A stretch of DNA of 64,000 nt, taken from positions 186,001-250,000 of the forward strand of contig CAWHVB010000001.1 in assembly GCA_963832715.1 (NCBI GenBank). The letters run 5' to 3'. The notes beneath the pieces are model-generated. The model was given only the letters and a program-made list of their open reading frames with translations. It had not been told where the DNA came from and ran no database searches. The stretch comes from DATFVA01 sp963832715 (GTDB taxonomy: Bacteria > Bacteroidota > Ignavibacteria > Ignavibacteriales > Ignavibacteriaceae). A program made the position numbers and the translations under genes. Of the stretch, positions 37,721 to 46,380 are shown in pieces (the stretch's first letter is position 1; the number at the start of each line of letters is the position of its first letter).

Positions 37721-38725
37721 TCAGGTGCTCTGGTTGTTTTCGTCTTCAATCATTTTCCAGAGAAGATCGAGTAATTTTTCGATCCCTGCTCCGGTTACGG
37801 CTGAAATTATGTGAATTTTTTTATCGAGTTTCTTTAGTCTCTTCTTGAGCAGTTTGTTTATCTCAGAATCCTCAACCAGGTCAGATTTAGTCAATATAAG
37901 CAGTTTTGGTTTCTGAGCCAGTTTTTTGCTGTAACTTTTCAGTTCATTCTGAAGTACATGATAGTCATTTTCATAATCTTCGGATGTTATATCGATCAGG
38001 TATACAAGAACTTTTGTTCTTTCAATATGACGCAGGAATTTTAATCCGAGTCCTTTTCCCTCATGGGCGCCCTCAATTATACCGGGTATATCGGCAACCG
38101 TAAAGCTCATATAATCTTTATATTGAACGATACCAAGGTTGGGCTCGAGCGTTGTGAAGGGATAGTCGGCAATCTTTGGACGGGCCGCAGAGATTTTAGA
38201 GATCAGGGTTGATTTGCCTGCATTCGGGAAACCGACAAGCCCGATATCCGCTATCAGCTTTAACTCGAGTATTATGTTTCTTTCCTCACCCTGCCTGCCC
38301 GGTTCGGCATACCTGGGAGCCTGGTTAGTAGGGGTGGCAAAGTTGCTGTTTCCTTTTCCTCCCTTCCCGCCTTTTGCTGCAACTACACGCTTTCCGTCCT
38401 CATCAAGGTCAAACAAAACCTTGCCGGAATTTGAATCTTTAATAATTGTACCAACAGGCACCTTAATCAGCACGTCCTGACCGTTTTTTCCGTCCTTGCG
38501 TGAATTGCCGCCGATCTCCCCATTTGCGGCATTATATTTTTTCCTGTAACGGAAATCCAGCAATGTGGCTAAATTATGGCGGGCTTCAATAATTACACTG
38601 CCGCCATCTCCGCCATTTCCCCCGGAAGGACCGCCTTTGGGGACGTACTTTTCACGTCTGAAGGTAACAGCTCCGTCTCCTCCTTTACCTCCGCTAATAC
38701 TGATCTCCGCATAATCGATAAACAT
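37721..38725 (-). CDS. obgE: GTPase ObgE/CgtA
   Basis: The 334-residue GTPase has the glycine-rich Obg fold (residues 1-158) and a G domain with GFPNAGKST (G1), DIPGIIEGA (G3) and TKSD (G4). It has no long C-terminal domain. It works in 50S assembly and stringent control. The start lies 2 bases after the stop of the acidic protein gene, so the two are cotranscribed and probably coupled. Confidence 0.95.
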   Translation of the reverse strand: MFIDYAEISISGGKGGDGAVTFRREKYVPKGGPSGGNGGDGGSVIIEARHNLATLLDFRYRKKYNAANGEIGGNSRKDGKNGQDVLIKVPVGTIIKDSNSGKVLFDLDEDGKRVVAAKGGKGGKGNSNFATPTNQAPRYAEPGRQGEERNIILELKLIADIGLVGFPNAGKSTLISKISAARPKIADYPFTTLEPNLGIVQYKDYMSFTVADIPGIIEGAHEGKGLGLKFLRHIERTKVLVYLIDITSEDYENDYHVLQNELKSYSKKLAQKPKLLILTKSDLVEDSEINKLLKKRLKKLDKKIHIISAVTGAGIEKLLDLLWKMIEDENNQST

Positions 38726-38727
38726 TT

Positions 38728-40362
38728 TTATTCCTGACTGAAGAAGTTGCTGACGGCATTGGTGAGTGATACCGCATCTTTAGAATAAGGACTCACCCTG
38801 TATGAAAAGAAAACTGCTTTAAGAATCTCGGTAGCTTCATCATAGGTAGCAGAGTCCGAGATCTTTTCCATGGTATTAACAAAATCGCTTTCATCATCAT
38901 TAAAAACATTGGAAACAATTTTGTCCATTTCCTTGTCGGAAAGAAAACTCAATATATCATTATTCTTTTTTGCAGCGGGGGCTGTATCGGGCAGCTTTTT
39001 CTCTGCCTCTGCCTCATCAAGAGGTGTGAATTCTTCCTCTTCTATAATTAATTCCTCAGAAGGCTCCTCTTCATCCTCAATAACAGGATCTGATTGTTCA
39101 TTTTCCTCCGACATCAGTTCTTCAAATGTTAAGGATTCCTCTTCCACTGTTTCTTCTGTTTCGTCTATATCTCCTCTTTCTTCTATTCCTCCTGTTTCTT
39201 TTGTTTCTTCTGGCCCTTCTTTCTCAACGGTTGCTTCGGGGTTCAGTTCTTCCTCTAATTCTTCAAATGTCAGGTTTTCTTCAATGTCGGGACTCTTCAG
39301 CTGAGCTTCAAGTTCCTCCAGTGATTTCAATTCGGTCTCAAACCTGGAAAGAAAATCATCAGGAGATTCCCTTTCAATAACTTTATCTTCATCTATCCGG
39401 GGAGCAGCATCCTCCTCGGGAACTTCCTCCACCTCATCCGTCACTTCCCCACTCTCCTGCAGGGGTTCTTCAGCCAGCTCTTCTTTTACAGATTCCACAG
39501 GATCGGCAATTTCTTCAGTAACAGGTTCTGCTTCATTGACGGCGGTATCATCAGGAGACTCTTCCGGAATTTCTTCTTTTGTCTGCTTACCAGGCTGGAC
39601 TTTTACCGGTTCCCTCGAGTAAAGAATTTTCCTTATCTCTTCAATTTCATATTTCCTTTTATCTTCAGCGGGTATGGAACGCCGGAGCTTGAACATCTCT
39701 TCCGTCAGGTTCTTTTCTTTAAGAAAGATCTCCACCGCCTGAGCAGATATTCTTGTTTTATTCAGACCGCCCTCATTAAAGAAGTCACCAATAGATACAA
39801 GAGCATTATCGATCAGATCCCTTGTGTGTTCATCAAACATCTGATGATCAATTTTACCGAGTATATTTTCAAATTCATTTTCGCTCAGGGAGAGGATCTT
39901 ACGTTTTGAGAAATAACCGTAGAATACATTTTTGACGTAATCGTAATAATAGAGATAATTCAGCATCAGTTTTATTTCAGTTACGTTTCTTGTCTTGTTC
40001 CCGTCGAAAATTAATTTCGAAAGTGTCCAGTTCGGCCTGATGAGGTAGTTGATATTGAATGTAACTGCATGAGCAACAAGGGTTCTTATATCTTCAAAGG
40101 CAAGTCTCTTATTTTTTTTAATCTCTTCACTTATGAGGTTAAAATATTTTGATATCTCACTGCCCGAATAATCAAAAGATGAATTCTGCAAGAGTTTTTT
40201 ACGGTCCTCATATATCAGGAAGTCAAGCTGAGCGGAGATATAAAGAATTATTGCAGGGTGTACTTCCGCTGAAGCCAGTTTTTCATAAGTAAAGAATGAC
40301 CCTAATTTGCTGATGCGATTTAAAGTAAAATCAATAATAAATTTAATTTCTTTTTCGAACAT
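38728..40362 (-). CDS. Protein of unknown function with long acidic middle region
   Basis: I do not recognise this 544-residue protein. Residues 1-240 are predicted helical and globular (KEIKFIIDFTLNRISKLGSF). Residues about 250-470 are strongly acidic and of low complexity, dominated by Glu, with two copies of LTFEEL. The final 70 residues look globular again (ILSFLSDKEMDKIVSNVFND). There is no signal or membrane segment. The acidic part resembles a flexible linker. It is the first gene of the unit that contains obgE, 2 bases upstream, which suggests an association with ribosome assembly or growth control, though this is inference. Confidence 0.75.
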   Translation of the reverse strand: MFEKEIKFIIDFTLNRISKLGSFFTYEKLASAEVHPAIILYISAQLDFLIYEDRKKLLQNSSFDYSGSEISKYFNLISEEIKKNKRLAFEDIRTLVAHAVTFNINYLIRPNWTLSKLIFDGNKTRNVTEIKLMLNYLYYYDYVKNVFYGYFSKRKILSLSENEFENILGKIDHQMFDEHTRDLIDNALVSIGDFFNEGGLNKTRISAQAVEIFLKEKNLTEEMFKLRRSIPAEDKRKYEIEEIRKILYSREPVKVQPGKQTKEEIPEESPDDTAVNEAEPVTEEIADPVESVKEELAEEPLQESGEVTDEVEEVPEEDAAPRIDEDKVIERESPDDFLSRFETELKSLEELEAQLKSPDIEENLTFEELEEELNPEATVEKEGPEETKETGGIEERGDIDETEETVEEESLTFEELMSEENEQSDPVIEDEEEPSEELIIEEEEFTPLDEAEAEKKLPDTAPAAKKNNDILSFLSDKEMDKIVSNVFNDDESDFVNTMEKISDSATYDEATEILKAVFFSYRVSPYSKDAVSLTNAVSNFFSQE

Positions 40363-40394
40363 TCTGCCCTACTCTTGTTTATTTCCTTGCAGAA

Positions 40395-40429
40395 AATAAA
40401 AAAAATCCCGATTAAAGTGTTAACCGGGA
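40395..40429 (-). terminator. Rho-independent terminator after the sdh cluster
   Basis: TCCCGATTAA at 40406-40415 pairs with TTAACCGGGA at 40420-40429 with one mismatch. On the minus strand the hairpin is followed by a long T tract (A run at 40395-40405). It ends the sdhCAB plus 40477 gene unit. Confidence 0.85.
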
Positions 40430-40476
40430 CTATTTATTAGACTAAACTAATACCGGATTCAGAAGATCCTGGAAAA

Positions 40477-40743
40477 TCAGCCTGCAGGATTTTCTCCCTT
40501 TACGGGAACCCGGATGGAATCGGGAGTGGAAATCTTAACAATTTTGTTTTTTATGGTAAATCCATAGTTTATTTCTGCTGTCAGGCTGTCGATCTGCTTT
40601 ATGGACATAGCTTTATGCTGATATCCGCCGGGTATAAGACTGATGCCGCCGCTGGAATTTTTCCATGCATAGCTGAACCAGAAGTAATAAATTATTACTG
40701 CAGCAATTACAATTAAGACTATAACGCCGAGAGCTTTTTTCAT
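40477..40743 (-). CDS. Small single-pass membrane protein, unknown
   Basis: The 88-residue product has an N-terminal helix (ALGVIVLIVIAAVIIYYFWF) that could be an anchor, followed by about 60 residues outside the membrane, including MSIKQIDSLTAEINYGF. I do not recognise a family. It follows sdhB by 36 bases on the same strand and lies before the terminator, so it is probably part of the sdh transcript. Confidence 0.6.
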   Translation of the reverse strand: MKKALGVIVLIVIAAVIIYYFWFSYAWKNSSGGISLIPGGYQHKAMSIKQIDSLTAEINYGFTIKNKIVKISTPDSIRVPVKGENPAG

Positions 40744-40779
40744 CCCGTCCTGCTTATTATTTAACCAATAAGCTGCGAA

Positions 40780-41541
40780 TTATTTTTCTTTTTTGCAAGA
40801 AGCCCTGTAATATTCTCTCCTGAGCTGTGCTATAGTATCCATTGAAATCTGTTTTGGACATTCAGCCGAGCAGGCCTCAGTATTTGTACATGAACCGAAA
40901 CCTTCGATTTCCATCTGTCTTACCATAGCAAGGACTCTCTTCTCCCTTTCAGGCTGTCCCTGGGGCAGCCGGGCAAAATGAGAAACTTTCGCCGCAACAA
41001 ACAGCATAGCAGATGCATTCTTGCAGGCAGCAACACAAGCACCGCAGCCTATACACTGGGCAGCATCGAATGCAGATTCCTGTGCATCCTTTGGAATCGG
41101 GATAGCATTTGCATCAGGAGCGCCGCCGGTGTTTACAGAGATAAATCCTCCTGCCATTACTATCCTGTCGAATGCAGATCTGTCCACTACCAGGTCCTTT
41201 ATAACCGGAAAAGCTTTGGCCCGCCATGGTTCCACTGTTATAGTATCGCCATCCTTAAACCTTCTCATATGTAGCTGACAGGTCGCTATTCCTTCCTGGG
41301 GTCCGTGGGGTCTGCCGTTTATAAACATCGAACAGCTTCCGCATATTCCTTCCCTGCAGTCGTGATCAAAAGCAACAGGTTCCTCACCTTTTTTAACCAG
41401 GCTTTCGTTCAATACATCCATCATTTCGAGGAAGGACATATCAGGAGAAATATCCTGTACTTCATAACTAACTAATTTTCCTTTGGCGTTACGGTTTTTC
41501 TGACGCCATATTTTCAGATGTAAATTCATTCCTTTTCCCAT
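40780..41541 (-). CDS. sdhB: Succinate dehydrogenase/fumarate reductase iron-sulfur subunit
   Basis: The 253-residue protein has the 2Fe-2S ligands C62, C67, C70 and C88. The C-terminal ferredoxin part has CIGCGACVAAC (C163, C166, C169, C173) and CTNTEACSAECP (C218, C224, C228). It passes electrons from the flavin to the quinone-reactive cytochrome. The ATG overlaps the sdhA stop as TAATG. Direction of the enzyme (succinate oxidation or fumarate reduction) cannot be told from sequence. Confidence 0.95.
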   Translation of the reverse strand: MGKGMNLHLKIWRQKNRNAKGKLVSYEVQDISPDMSFLEMMDVLNESLVKKGEEPVAFDHDCREGICGSCSMFINGRPHGPQEGIATCQLHMRRFKDGDTITVEPWRAKAFPVIKDLVVDRSAFDRIVMAGGFISVNTGGAPDANAIPIPKDAQESAFDAAQCIGCGACVAACKNASAMLFVAAKVSHFARLPQGQPEREKRVLAMVRQMEIEGFGSCTNTEACSAECPKQISMDTIAQLRREYYRASCKKEK

Positions 41542-43454
41542 TATTTGTAACTCCTTTGAGAAGGTTGGACGAACTCAAAACTCAGGTCTTCTTTATGAAG
41601 TTCGGCTTTACTGCCTACACCTTTAAATTCCCAGGCGGCAACATAAGCGAAATTCACATCATCTCTTTTTGCTTCATTCTCTTCAGTCTGATGTTCTTCC
41701 CTGAAGTGACCGCCGCAGGATTCTTCCCTGTGCAGTGCATCTTCAGCCATCAGCTCACCGAGTTCCAGAAAATCAGATACGCGGCCTGCTTTTTCAAGCG
41801 ATTGATTTAGTTCTTCGTTTTCACCGGCAACAATTACGTTCTTCCAGAAATCCTCCCTGATCTCCCTGATCCTGGAGATTGCCTTTTTTAAGCCTTCGGC
41901 GTTACGCGACATTCCAACGTAATCCCACATAACCTGGCCGAGTTCGCGATGAAACTCATCAACCGTTTTAGTTCCTTTGATAGACAAGAGTTTATCAATT
42001 TTATCTTTTAATTCTTTTTCTGTTTTTTTGAATGCTTCATGTTCTGTTGTAAGCTTATCGGTTTTATGCTGTGCAAGATAATCGCCGATAGTGTAAGGGA
42101 TAACAAAGTAGCCGTCCGCCAGACCCTGCATCAAAGCGCTTGCACCCAGACGGTTGGCACCGTGATCTGAGAAGTTGCATTCGCCGAGCGAATAAAGTCC
42201 GGGAATGGTCGTCATGAGATTATAATCAACCCACAAGCCGCCCATCGTGTAATGTACAGCAGGATAGATCCTCATAGGTACTTCATACGGGTCTTCTGCA
42301 GTAATCAGTTTATACATATCGAACAGGTTGCCGTATTTTTCGGCAATTTTATCTTTACCGAGACGGTTAATTGCATCGGCAAAGTCGAGGTAAACTGCAT
42401 TCTGAGCGGGACCAACACCTTTCCCTTCATCAACCATTTCCTTGGCATTTCTTGAAGCTACATCCCTCGGGACAAGGTTTCCGAAAGAAGGATATTTCCG
42501 TTCAAGATAATAATCTCTTTCAGCTTCGGGGATCTGAGCCGGAGGTCTTTTGTCTTTTGGATCTTTCGGAACCCAAACTCTTCCATCATTCCTCAGACTC
42601 TCACTCATAAGTGTAAGTTTCGACTGATAATGTCCTGTAACCGGAATGCATGTAGGGTGTATCTGAGTAAAGCAAGGATTAGCAAAGAATGCGCCTCTCT
42701 TATATACTCTCCACGCTGCAGTAACATTCGAACCTTTTGCATTGGTCGACAGGTAATAAACGTTGCCGTATCCTCCTGTTGCAAGTACAACAGCATCGGC
42801 TGCAAATGATTTGATTTCACCGGTAACCATATCCCGTGTAACAATGCCGCGTGCTTTCCCATCGATCAAAACGACATCAAGCATTTCATGACGCGGATAC
42901 ATTTTAACTTTTCCGAGTCCCACCTGTCTCATCAATGCATTATATGCGCCAAGAAGAAGCTGCTGACCCGTCTGTCCCCTGGCGTAAAAAGTACGTGAAA
43001 CCTGTGCTCCGCCGAATGAACGGTTATCGAGAAGACCGCCGTATTCGCGTGCGAAAGGCACTCCCTGGGCAACACACTGATCAATAATATTTGCGCTAAG
43101 TTCGGCTAGGCGGTACACATTTCCTTCACGTGATCTATAATCGCCCCCTTTAATAGTATCATAGAAAAGACGGTAAACGCTGTCGCCGTCGTTCTGATAG
43201 TTTTTGGAGGCATTGATTCCGCCCTGGGCTGCAATACTGTGTGCGCGTCTTGCGCTGTCCTGGAAACAAAAAGCATCTACATTATATCCCAGTTCCGCAA
43301 GAGAAGCAGCAGCAGATCCTCCTGCCAGACCGGTACCAACAACAATTATATTATATTTTCTTTTATTTGCCGGGTTAACCAGTTTCATTTTGAACTTGTG
43401 GTTTGTCCACTTGTCGGCTAACGGTCCGGCAGGAACCTTTGATTCTAATTTCAT
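41541..43454 (-). CDS. sdhA: Succinate dehydrogenase/fumarate reductase flavoprotein subunit
   Basis: I start at 43454 (MKLESKVPAG), with GGGAGGG ahead and 1 base after the sdhC stop; an ATG at 43532 would overlap sdhC. The 637-residue protein has the FAD dinucleotide motif GTGLAGGSAAASLAELGY, RRAHSIAAQGGINA with the covalent-FAD histidine, and the active-site region MGGLWVDY and HGANRLGASALMQGL. It is the B. subtilis/Bacteroides-like class that pairs with a single cytochrome b subunit. Confidence 0.95.
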   Translation of the reverse strand: MKLESKVPAGPLADKWTNHKFKMKLVNPANKRKYNIIVVGTGLAGGSAAASLAELGYNVDAFCFQDSARRAHSIAAQGGINASKNYQNDGDSVYRLFYDTIKGGDYRSREGNVYRLAELSANIIDQCVAQGVPFAREYGGLLDNRSFGGAQVSRTFYARGQTGQQLLLGAYNALMRQVGLGKVKMYPRHEMLDVVLIDGKARGIVTRDMVTGEIKSFAADAVVLATGGYGNVYYLSTNAKGSNVTAAWRVYKRGAFFANPCFTQIHPTCIPVTGHYQSKLTLMSESLRNDGRVWVPKDPKDKRPPAQIPEAERDYYLERKYPSFGNLVPRDVASRNAKEMVDEGKGVGPAQNAVYLDFADAINRLGKDKIAEKYGNLFDMYKLITAEDPYEVPMRIYPAVHYTMGGLWVDYNLMTTIPGLYSLGECNFSDHGANRLGASALMQGLADGYFVIPYTIGDYLAQHKTDKLTTEHEAFKKTEKELKDKIDKLLSIKGTKTVDEFHRELGQVMWDYVGMSRNAEGLKKAISRIREIREDFWKNVIVAGENEELNQSLEKAGRVSDFLELGELMAEDALHREESCGGHFREEHQTEENEAKRDDVNFAYVAAWEFKGVGSKAELHKEDLSFEFVQPSQRSYK

Positions 43455-43455
43455 A

Positions 43456-44115
43456 TTATTTCCCTCCCAGTATGAAGTACAAAGGAATGATGGCAAATCC
43501 GAGACAAATGAGTATTGAAAAGACGACGCCAAAACCTTTAATGAACGGGGTATACTTATTATGTCTCAACCCCAATGTCTGAAATCCGCTTTGAAATGCA
43601 TGAACAAGATGAACGGCAAGCAGTATCATTGCAGCGATATAAAATATGGACCACCAGGTTTGGTGGAACTTAACCACCGCACTTTCATACATCGTCATTC
43701 CCATAGAACCAAATCTTGAAGGGATAAAGAAATCAAGCAGATGAATCACAAGGAATATCAGTACAACTATTCCGCTCTGGATCATGAACCTTGAGTAGAA
43801 CGTGCTGTTTGCAGAAGGATCTTTTGTTTTATACTCAATCCCGCGGGCAGATTTATTTATAAACCACAATCTTATACCATTTATTATGTGGTATATGAAA
43901 GCGATGAAAAGTACTATCTCTATAATCCTGACCGGAATATTAAGAGAAGCCGCCATAAAATCGGCATAAGCCTCAAATGCATCGCCGGTACTCCTGAGAA
44001 GCAGAAGATTGGCAATGAGGTGAATGATCAGGTAGATATATAAAAACAAGCCCGTAACAGCCATGATAAGCTTTTTCCCCAGGCTCGAGTCAATAAACGA
44101 GGTGAACCAACCCAT
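43456..44115 (-). CDS. sdhC: Succinate dehydrogenase cytochrome b558 subunit
   Basis: The 219-residue protein has five membrane helices and several helix histidines (IHLIANLLLL, IYHIINGIRLWF, LVIHLLDFF, AVHLVHAFQSGFQTLG), as in the di-heme type B family of Bacteroidota and Wolinella. It anchors SdhAB and reacts with menaquinone. It is the first gene of the operon, with the A subunit 1 base downstream. Confidence 0.93.
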   Translation of the reverse strand: MGWFTSFIDSSLGKKLIMAVTGLFLYIYLIIHLIANLLLLRSTGDAFEAYADFMAASLNIPVRIIEIVLFIAFIYHIINGIRLWFINKSARGIEYKTKDPSANSTFYSRFMIQSGIVVLIFLVIHLLDFFIPSRFGSMGMTMYESAVVKFHQTWWSIFYIAAMILLAVHLVHAFQSGFQTLGLRHNKYTPFIKGFGVVFSILICLGFAIIPLYFILGGK

Positions 44116-44574
44116 TAAATTTCTCCTTTATAAAATCGATAACTTACTGGTAAGCCAGAACTGAATGTGTTTGGTGGTAACAATATTATTAATACAATAT
44201 TTGGTTTAAGTCAGTGCGGCATTAAAATCGCACAGAAGTTTAACAAAATTATTTATATCGGGGAAGAAAAGCAATTTAGTTCGAAGGAATAAGTCAGGAA
44301 CCGAACTAATCCCATAGAAATATCAGGAATTCGGTCCGAAAGGGATGCTCCAACTTCGTATGAAAAAGTGTTTTGCTGAGGGAGGAAACGGTAGGGTGGA
44401 GATGTTGTTATACCACAGCCGTCTAAGTTATAACGACTAATTATTTATTATAAAAAATTTTCCATATCAGTAGAATCTTGAACAAGAAACTAAACACGGA
44501 AATGCCAACAAGAGAAACTCAAAATGCCGAATGCGAAAAAAGCGGTCGGCTTGAGTTGCTGGTTATACACGTTT
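44116..44574. other. Intergenic region with attC-like inverted repeats
   Basis: This gap holds the sdh promoter near 44116-44200 and, further on, no gene. Read on the minus strand from 44571, TATAACC is followed by a long imperfect hairpin: CAACTCAAGCCGA near 44560-44548 pairs with TCGGC and TTGAGTT near 44535-44520. The stretch ends with GTTATAAC at 44427-44434. TATAAC and GTTATA at the two ends are complementary, like the core sites of integron attC elements. A second GTTATA lies at 44407-44412. No integrase is present in the window. Confidence 0.4.
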
Positions 44575-45210
44575 TTATAATTCTATACCTATTAAAAAAG
44601 TGTGCGAATAATTTTTAATATCTATTGTAGATGAATCATAATTATTTGTTAAATCACTTGAATAGCGATACTCGACTATAATATTAATAGGTAGCAATTT
44701 CATTTCTGAACCAATACCTACCGAAAAACCAAAAATATTTTTCTTGAATTTATCATAAACAATTTCAAAACCTTGCTCGATTTGTTTGCTCAGTAAATAA
44801 TTATATTCAGGACCTAACATTATATAAGGAGTAATTGATTTTAAATCGTACTTTACTTTTCCCATTAAGGATACTGATAAATAATTAAGTCTATTATTGA
44901 TATTTCTAAATTCCCCAGTTCCATCAGGCTGAGAAATTGTTGTTACAGCAATTTTATATTTTGCGCCTTTTTGAACATAACCAATCTCGCCTTCTACATT
45001 TAAGAACGATAAAAAAGTAATATCAGCAAATGCTCTTGCTGTAATTCCAGAATTATTTTCCCAATCCAGATTTACATTAATTGAAGGGTCGTATTCCCAA
45101 CTATGATTAGTTAAACCCCAACCTATTTTGATTCCATATCCATCAATAGATTGACCAAAGTTCGTAATATTTAATAAAAACAAGAAAAGAATTAGAAATA
45201 ATTTTTTCAT
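44575..45210 (-). CDS. Outer membrane beta-barrel protein (PorT-like)
   Basis: The 211-residue product has a signal peptide ending LNITNFGQS and a mature domain of repeated amphipathic strands (GYGIKIGWGLTNHSWEY, LNYLSVSLMGKVKYDL, ITPYIMLGPEYNYLL, HTFLIGIEL). The layout matches the outer membrane protein beta-barrel (PorT) family. Composition is visibly more AT-rich than the sdh genes next to it, which suggests transfer. It is preceded by structured element A (45241-45315). Confidence 0.75.
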   Translation of the reverse strand: MKKLFLILFLFLLNITNFGQSIDGYGIKIGWGLTNHSWEYDPSINVNLDWENNSGITARAFADITFLSFLNVEGEIGYVQKGAKYKIAVTTISQPDGTGEFRNINNRLNYLSVSLMGKVKYDLKSITPYIMLGPEYNYLLSKQIEQGFEIVYDKFKKNIFGFSVGIGSEMKLLPINIIVEYRYSSDLTNNYDSSTIDIKNYSHTFLIGIEL

Positions 45211-45240
45211 ACTTTATTTTCCTTTTAAGTGTATAACTAT

Positions 45241-45315
45241 TAATTAAGCTGTACCGAAGGGCCTTCCTTCGGTCTGTTAGTTTTGCACTTTGTGCAAATT
45301 TAAAAACTAAATTAT
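45241..45315 (-). repeat. Structured intergenic repeat, copy A
   Basis: This element aligns base for base, without gaps, with 46381-46455. It contains a variable hairpin (ACCGAAGG 45253-45260 with CCTTCGGT 45266-45273) and a conserved one (TTTGCAC 45282-45288 with GTGCAAA 45292-45298), joined by CTGTTAGT. It lies about 30 bases upstream of the barrel gene start, on whose transcript it may be carried. Confidence 0.7.
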
Positions 45316-45345
45316 ATGCGGAAATATTTCTTATCTCTTATAGAA

Positions 45346-45732
45346 TTAACTCCCACTTGACAAATCATTTAAATATAGAAATAATCCATTCAGTGCAACT
45401 AATCCTATTCCGGCGTAACCTATCCAAACAACTTGATTTACTTTTTTACTAAGTTTTCTGACATAATCATAACCTCTGTCAAGTTTTTTTGAAACTTTTA
45501 AACCATAGTAAATAGAAGGTGCGTATGTCAACATTAACAAGGGTAATAAATAAATTTTAGACACAATCGGAAAAAGAAAACCTAAAATCGGGGGGACAAT
45601 ATAAAACCAAAGCCCTAATTTTAGAATATCATAATCTTCCTCGTCAACTCCGTTTTCAAGAGCTAATTTTTCAGAGTTAGTCAAATCCACATAATATTTA
45701 ATTGTAATTACTATGAAGGCAATTGCAAGCAT
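45346..45732 (-). CDS. Small multispanning membrane protein, unknown
   Basis: The 128-residue protein has three or four hydrophobic segments (LAIAFIVITIKYYV, LGLWFYIVPPILGFLFPIV, YLLPLLMLTYAPSIYYGL, VVWIGYAGIGLVALNGLFLYL). I do not recognise a family; it has the look of small inner-membrane proteins of cassette arrays. It is AT-rich like its neighbour. A structured segment with TAAGC and a GC-rich stem lies about 45 bases upstream of its start. Confidence 0.55.
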   Translation of the reverse strand: MLAIAFIVITIKYYVDLTNSEKLALENGVDEEDYDILKLGLWFYIVPPILGFLFPIVSKIYLLPLLMLTYAPSIYYGLKVSKKLDRGYDYVRKLSKKVNQVVWIGYAGIGLVALNGLFLYLNDLSSGS

Positions 45733-45890
45733 TTTTCATCCAATTATTATTAAATATGTATAATAGCTTAGCTTCTAAGCAGCAGCCCCAGCTTGCCCAC
45801 CTCTAGCGTGGCTTGCGCGACAAAGTTTATTTGAATTTTATCCGCCTCGGGCGGACAGTTTTCTTGAGCAGCTGGTCATGCAGCAATACA
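45733..45890. other. GC-rich structured intergenic segment
   Basis: Between two AT-rich genes, 45776-45862 is markedly GC-rich. It holds CCAC/GTGG and direct GCTTGC repeats near 45790-45820 and a tight hairpin TCCGCC-TC-GGGCGGA at 45841-45854. Like elements A and B it starts with TAAGC (45776) and lies about 44 bases upstream of a gene start, but it does not align to them. It may be the same type of site with a different variable part. Confidence 0.4.
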
Positions 45891-46343
45891 TCATCCCCCC
45901 AGCTCTATTTTACATTCCTGTACATCATTTGTGTTTGTAAGTATGATATGATGTTTTTCTTCTATTACTTTAAATACTCCGTTCAGGTAAAGACTCGGTG
46001 AGCCGGTAGCTGTTCCCAGACCGTAAATAACCGCACTATCCAGCATTGATAATTGATTGCCTGAAAGTTTGGAATAATTCCCTCCATCCCGCAAACCATT
46101 CTTAAATAATTTACCCCGGCCGGAAGTTGTATCATTGTAGTATGCTGTATAATTATAAGCAGTATCGGCAAAACTAATCCGGATGCTTCCACTTTCAGTG
46201 TAACTGCCATTTTGTTCAGAGAATGTTGTAATTTGAAAACTCCCTTGATAAGTTCTGCCGGATATAATTGTCTCATTAACTGGTGATTCTGATTCGCATC
46301 CGAATACATAAAGTGAAATAATCAGGATAAAATATTTTTTCAT
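45891..46343 (-). CDS. Small lipoprotein, unknown
   Basis: The 150-residue product has a lipoprotein signal ending SLYVFGC with the cysteine at about residue 16. The mature part is rich in beta-strand (RTYQGSFQITTF, GSIRISFADTAYNYTAYY) and resembles small beta-sandwich or lipocalin-like lipoproteins, but no family is recognised. Repeat copy B lies about 40 bases upstream. Confidence 0.65.
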   Translation of the reverse strand: MKKYFILIISLYVFGCESESPVNETIISGRTYQGSFQITTFSEQNGSYTESGSIRISFADTAYNYTAYYNDTTSGRGKLFKNGLRDGGNYSKLSGNQLSMLDSAVIYGLGTATGSPSLYLNGVFKVIEEKHHIILTNTNDVQECKIELGG

Positions 46344-46380
46344 ACCTGCACCTTTATTTTATTTCAAACTCCCTGACCAT

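Noticed and set aside
39126..39380. Plus-strand Leu/Phe-rich reading frame
   Set aside because: It is the antisense of the Glu-rich coding region in the 38728-40362 gene; low complexity creates an open frame.
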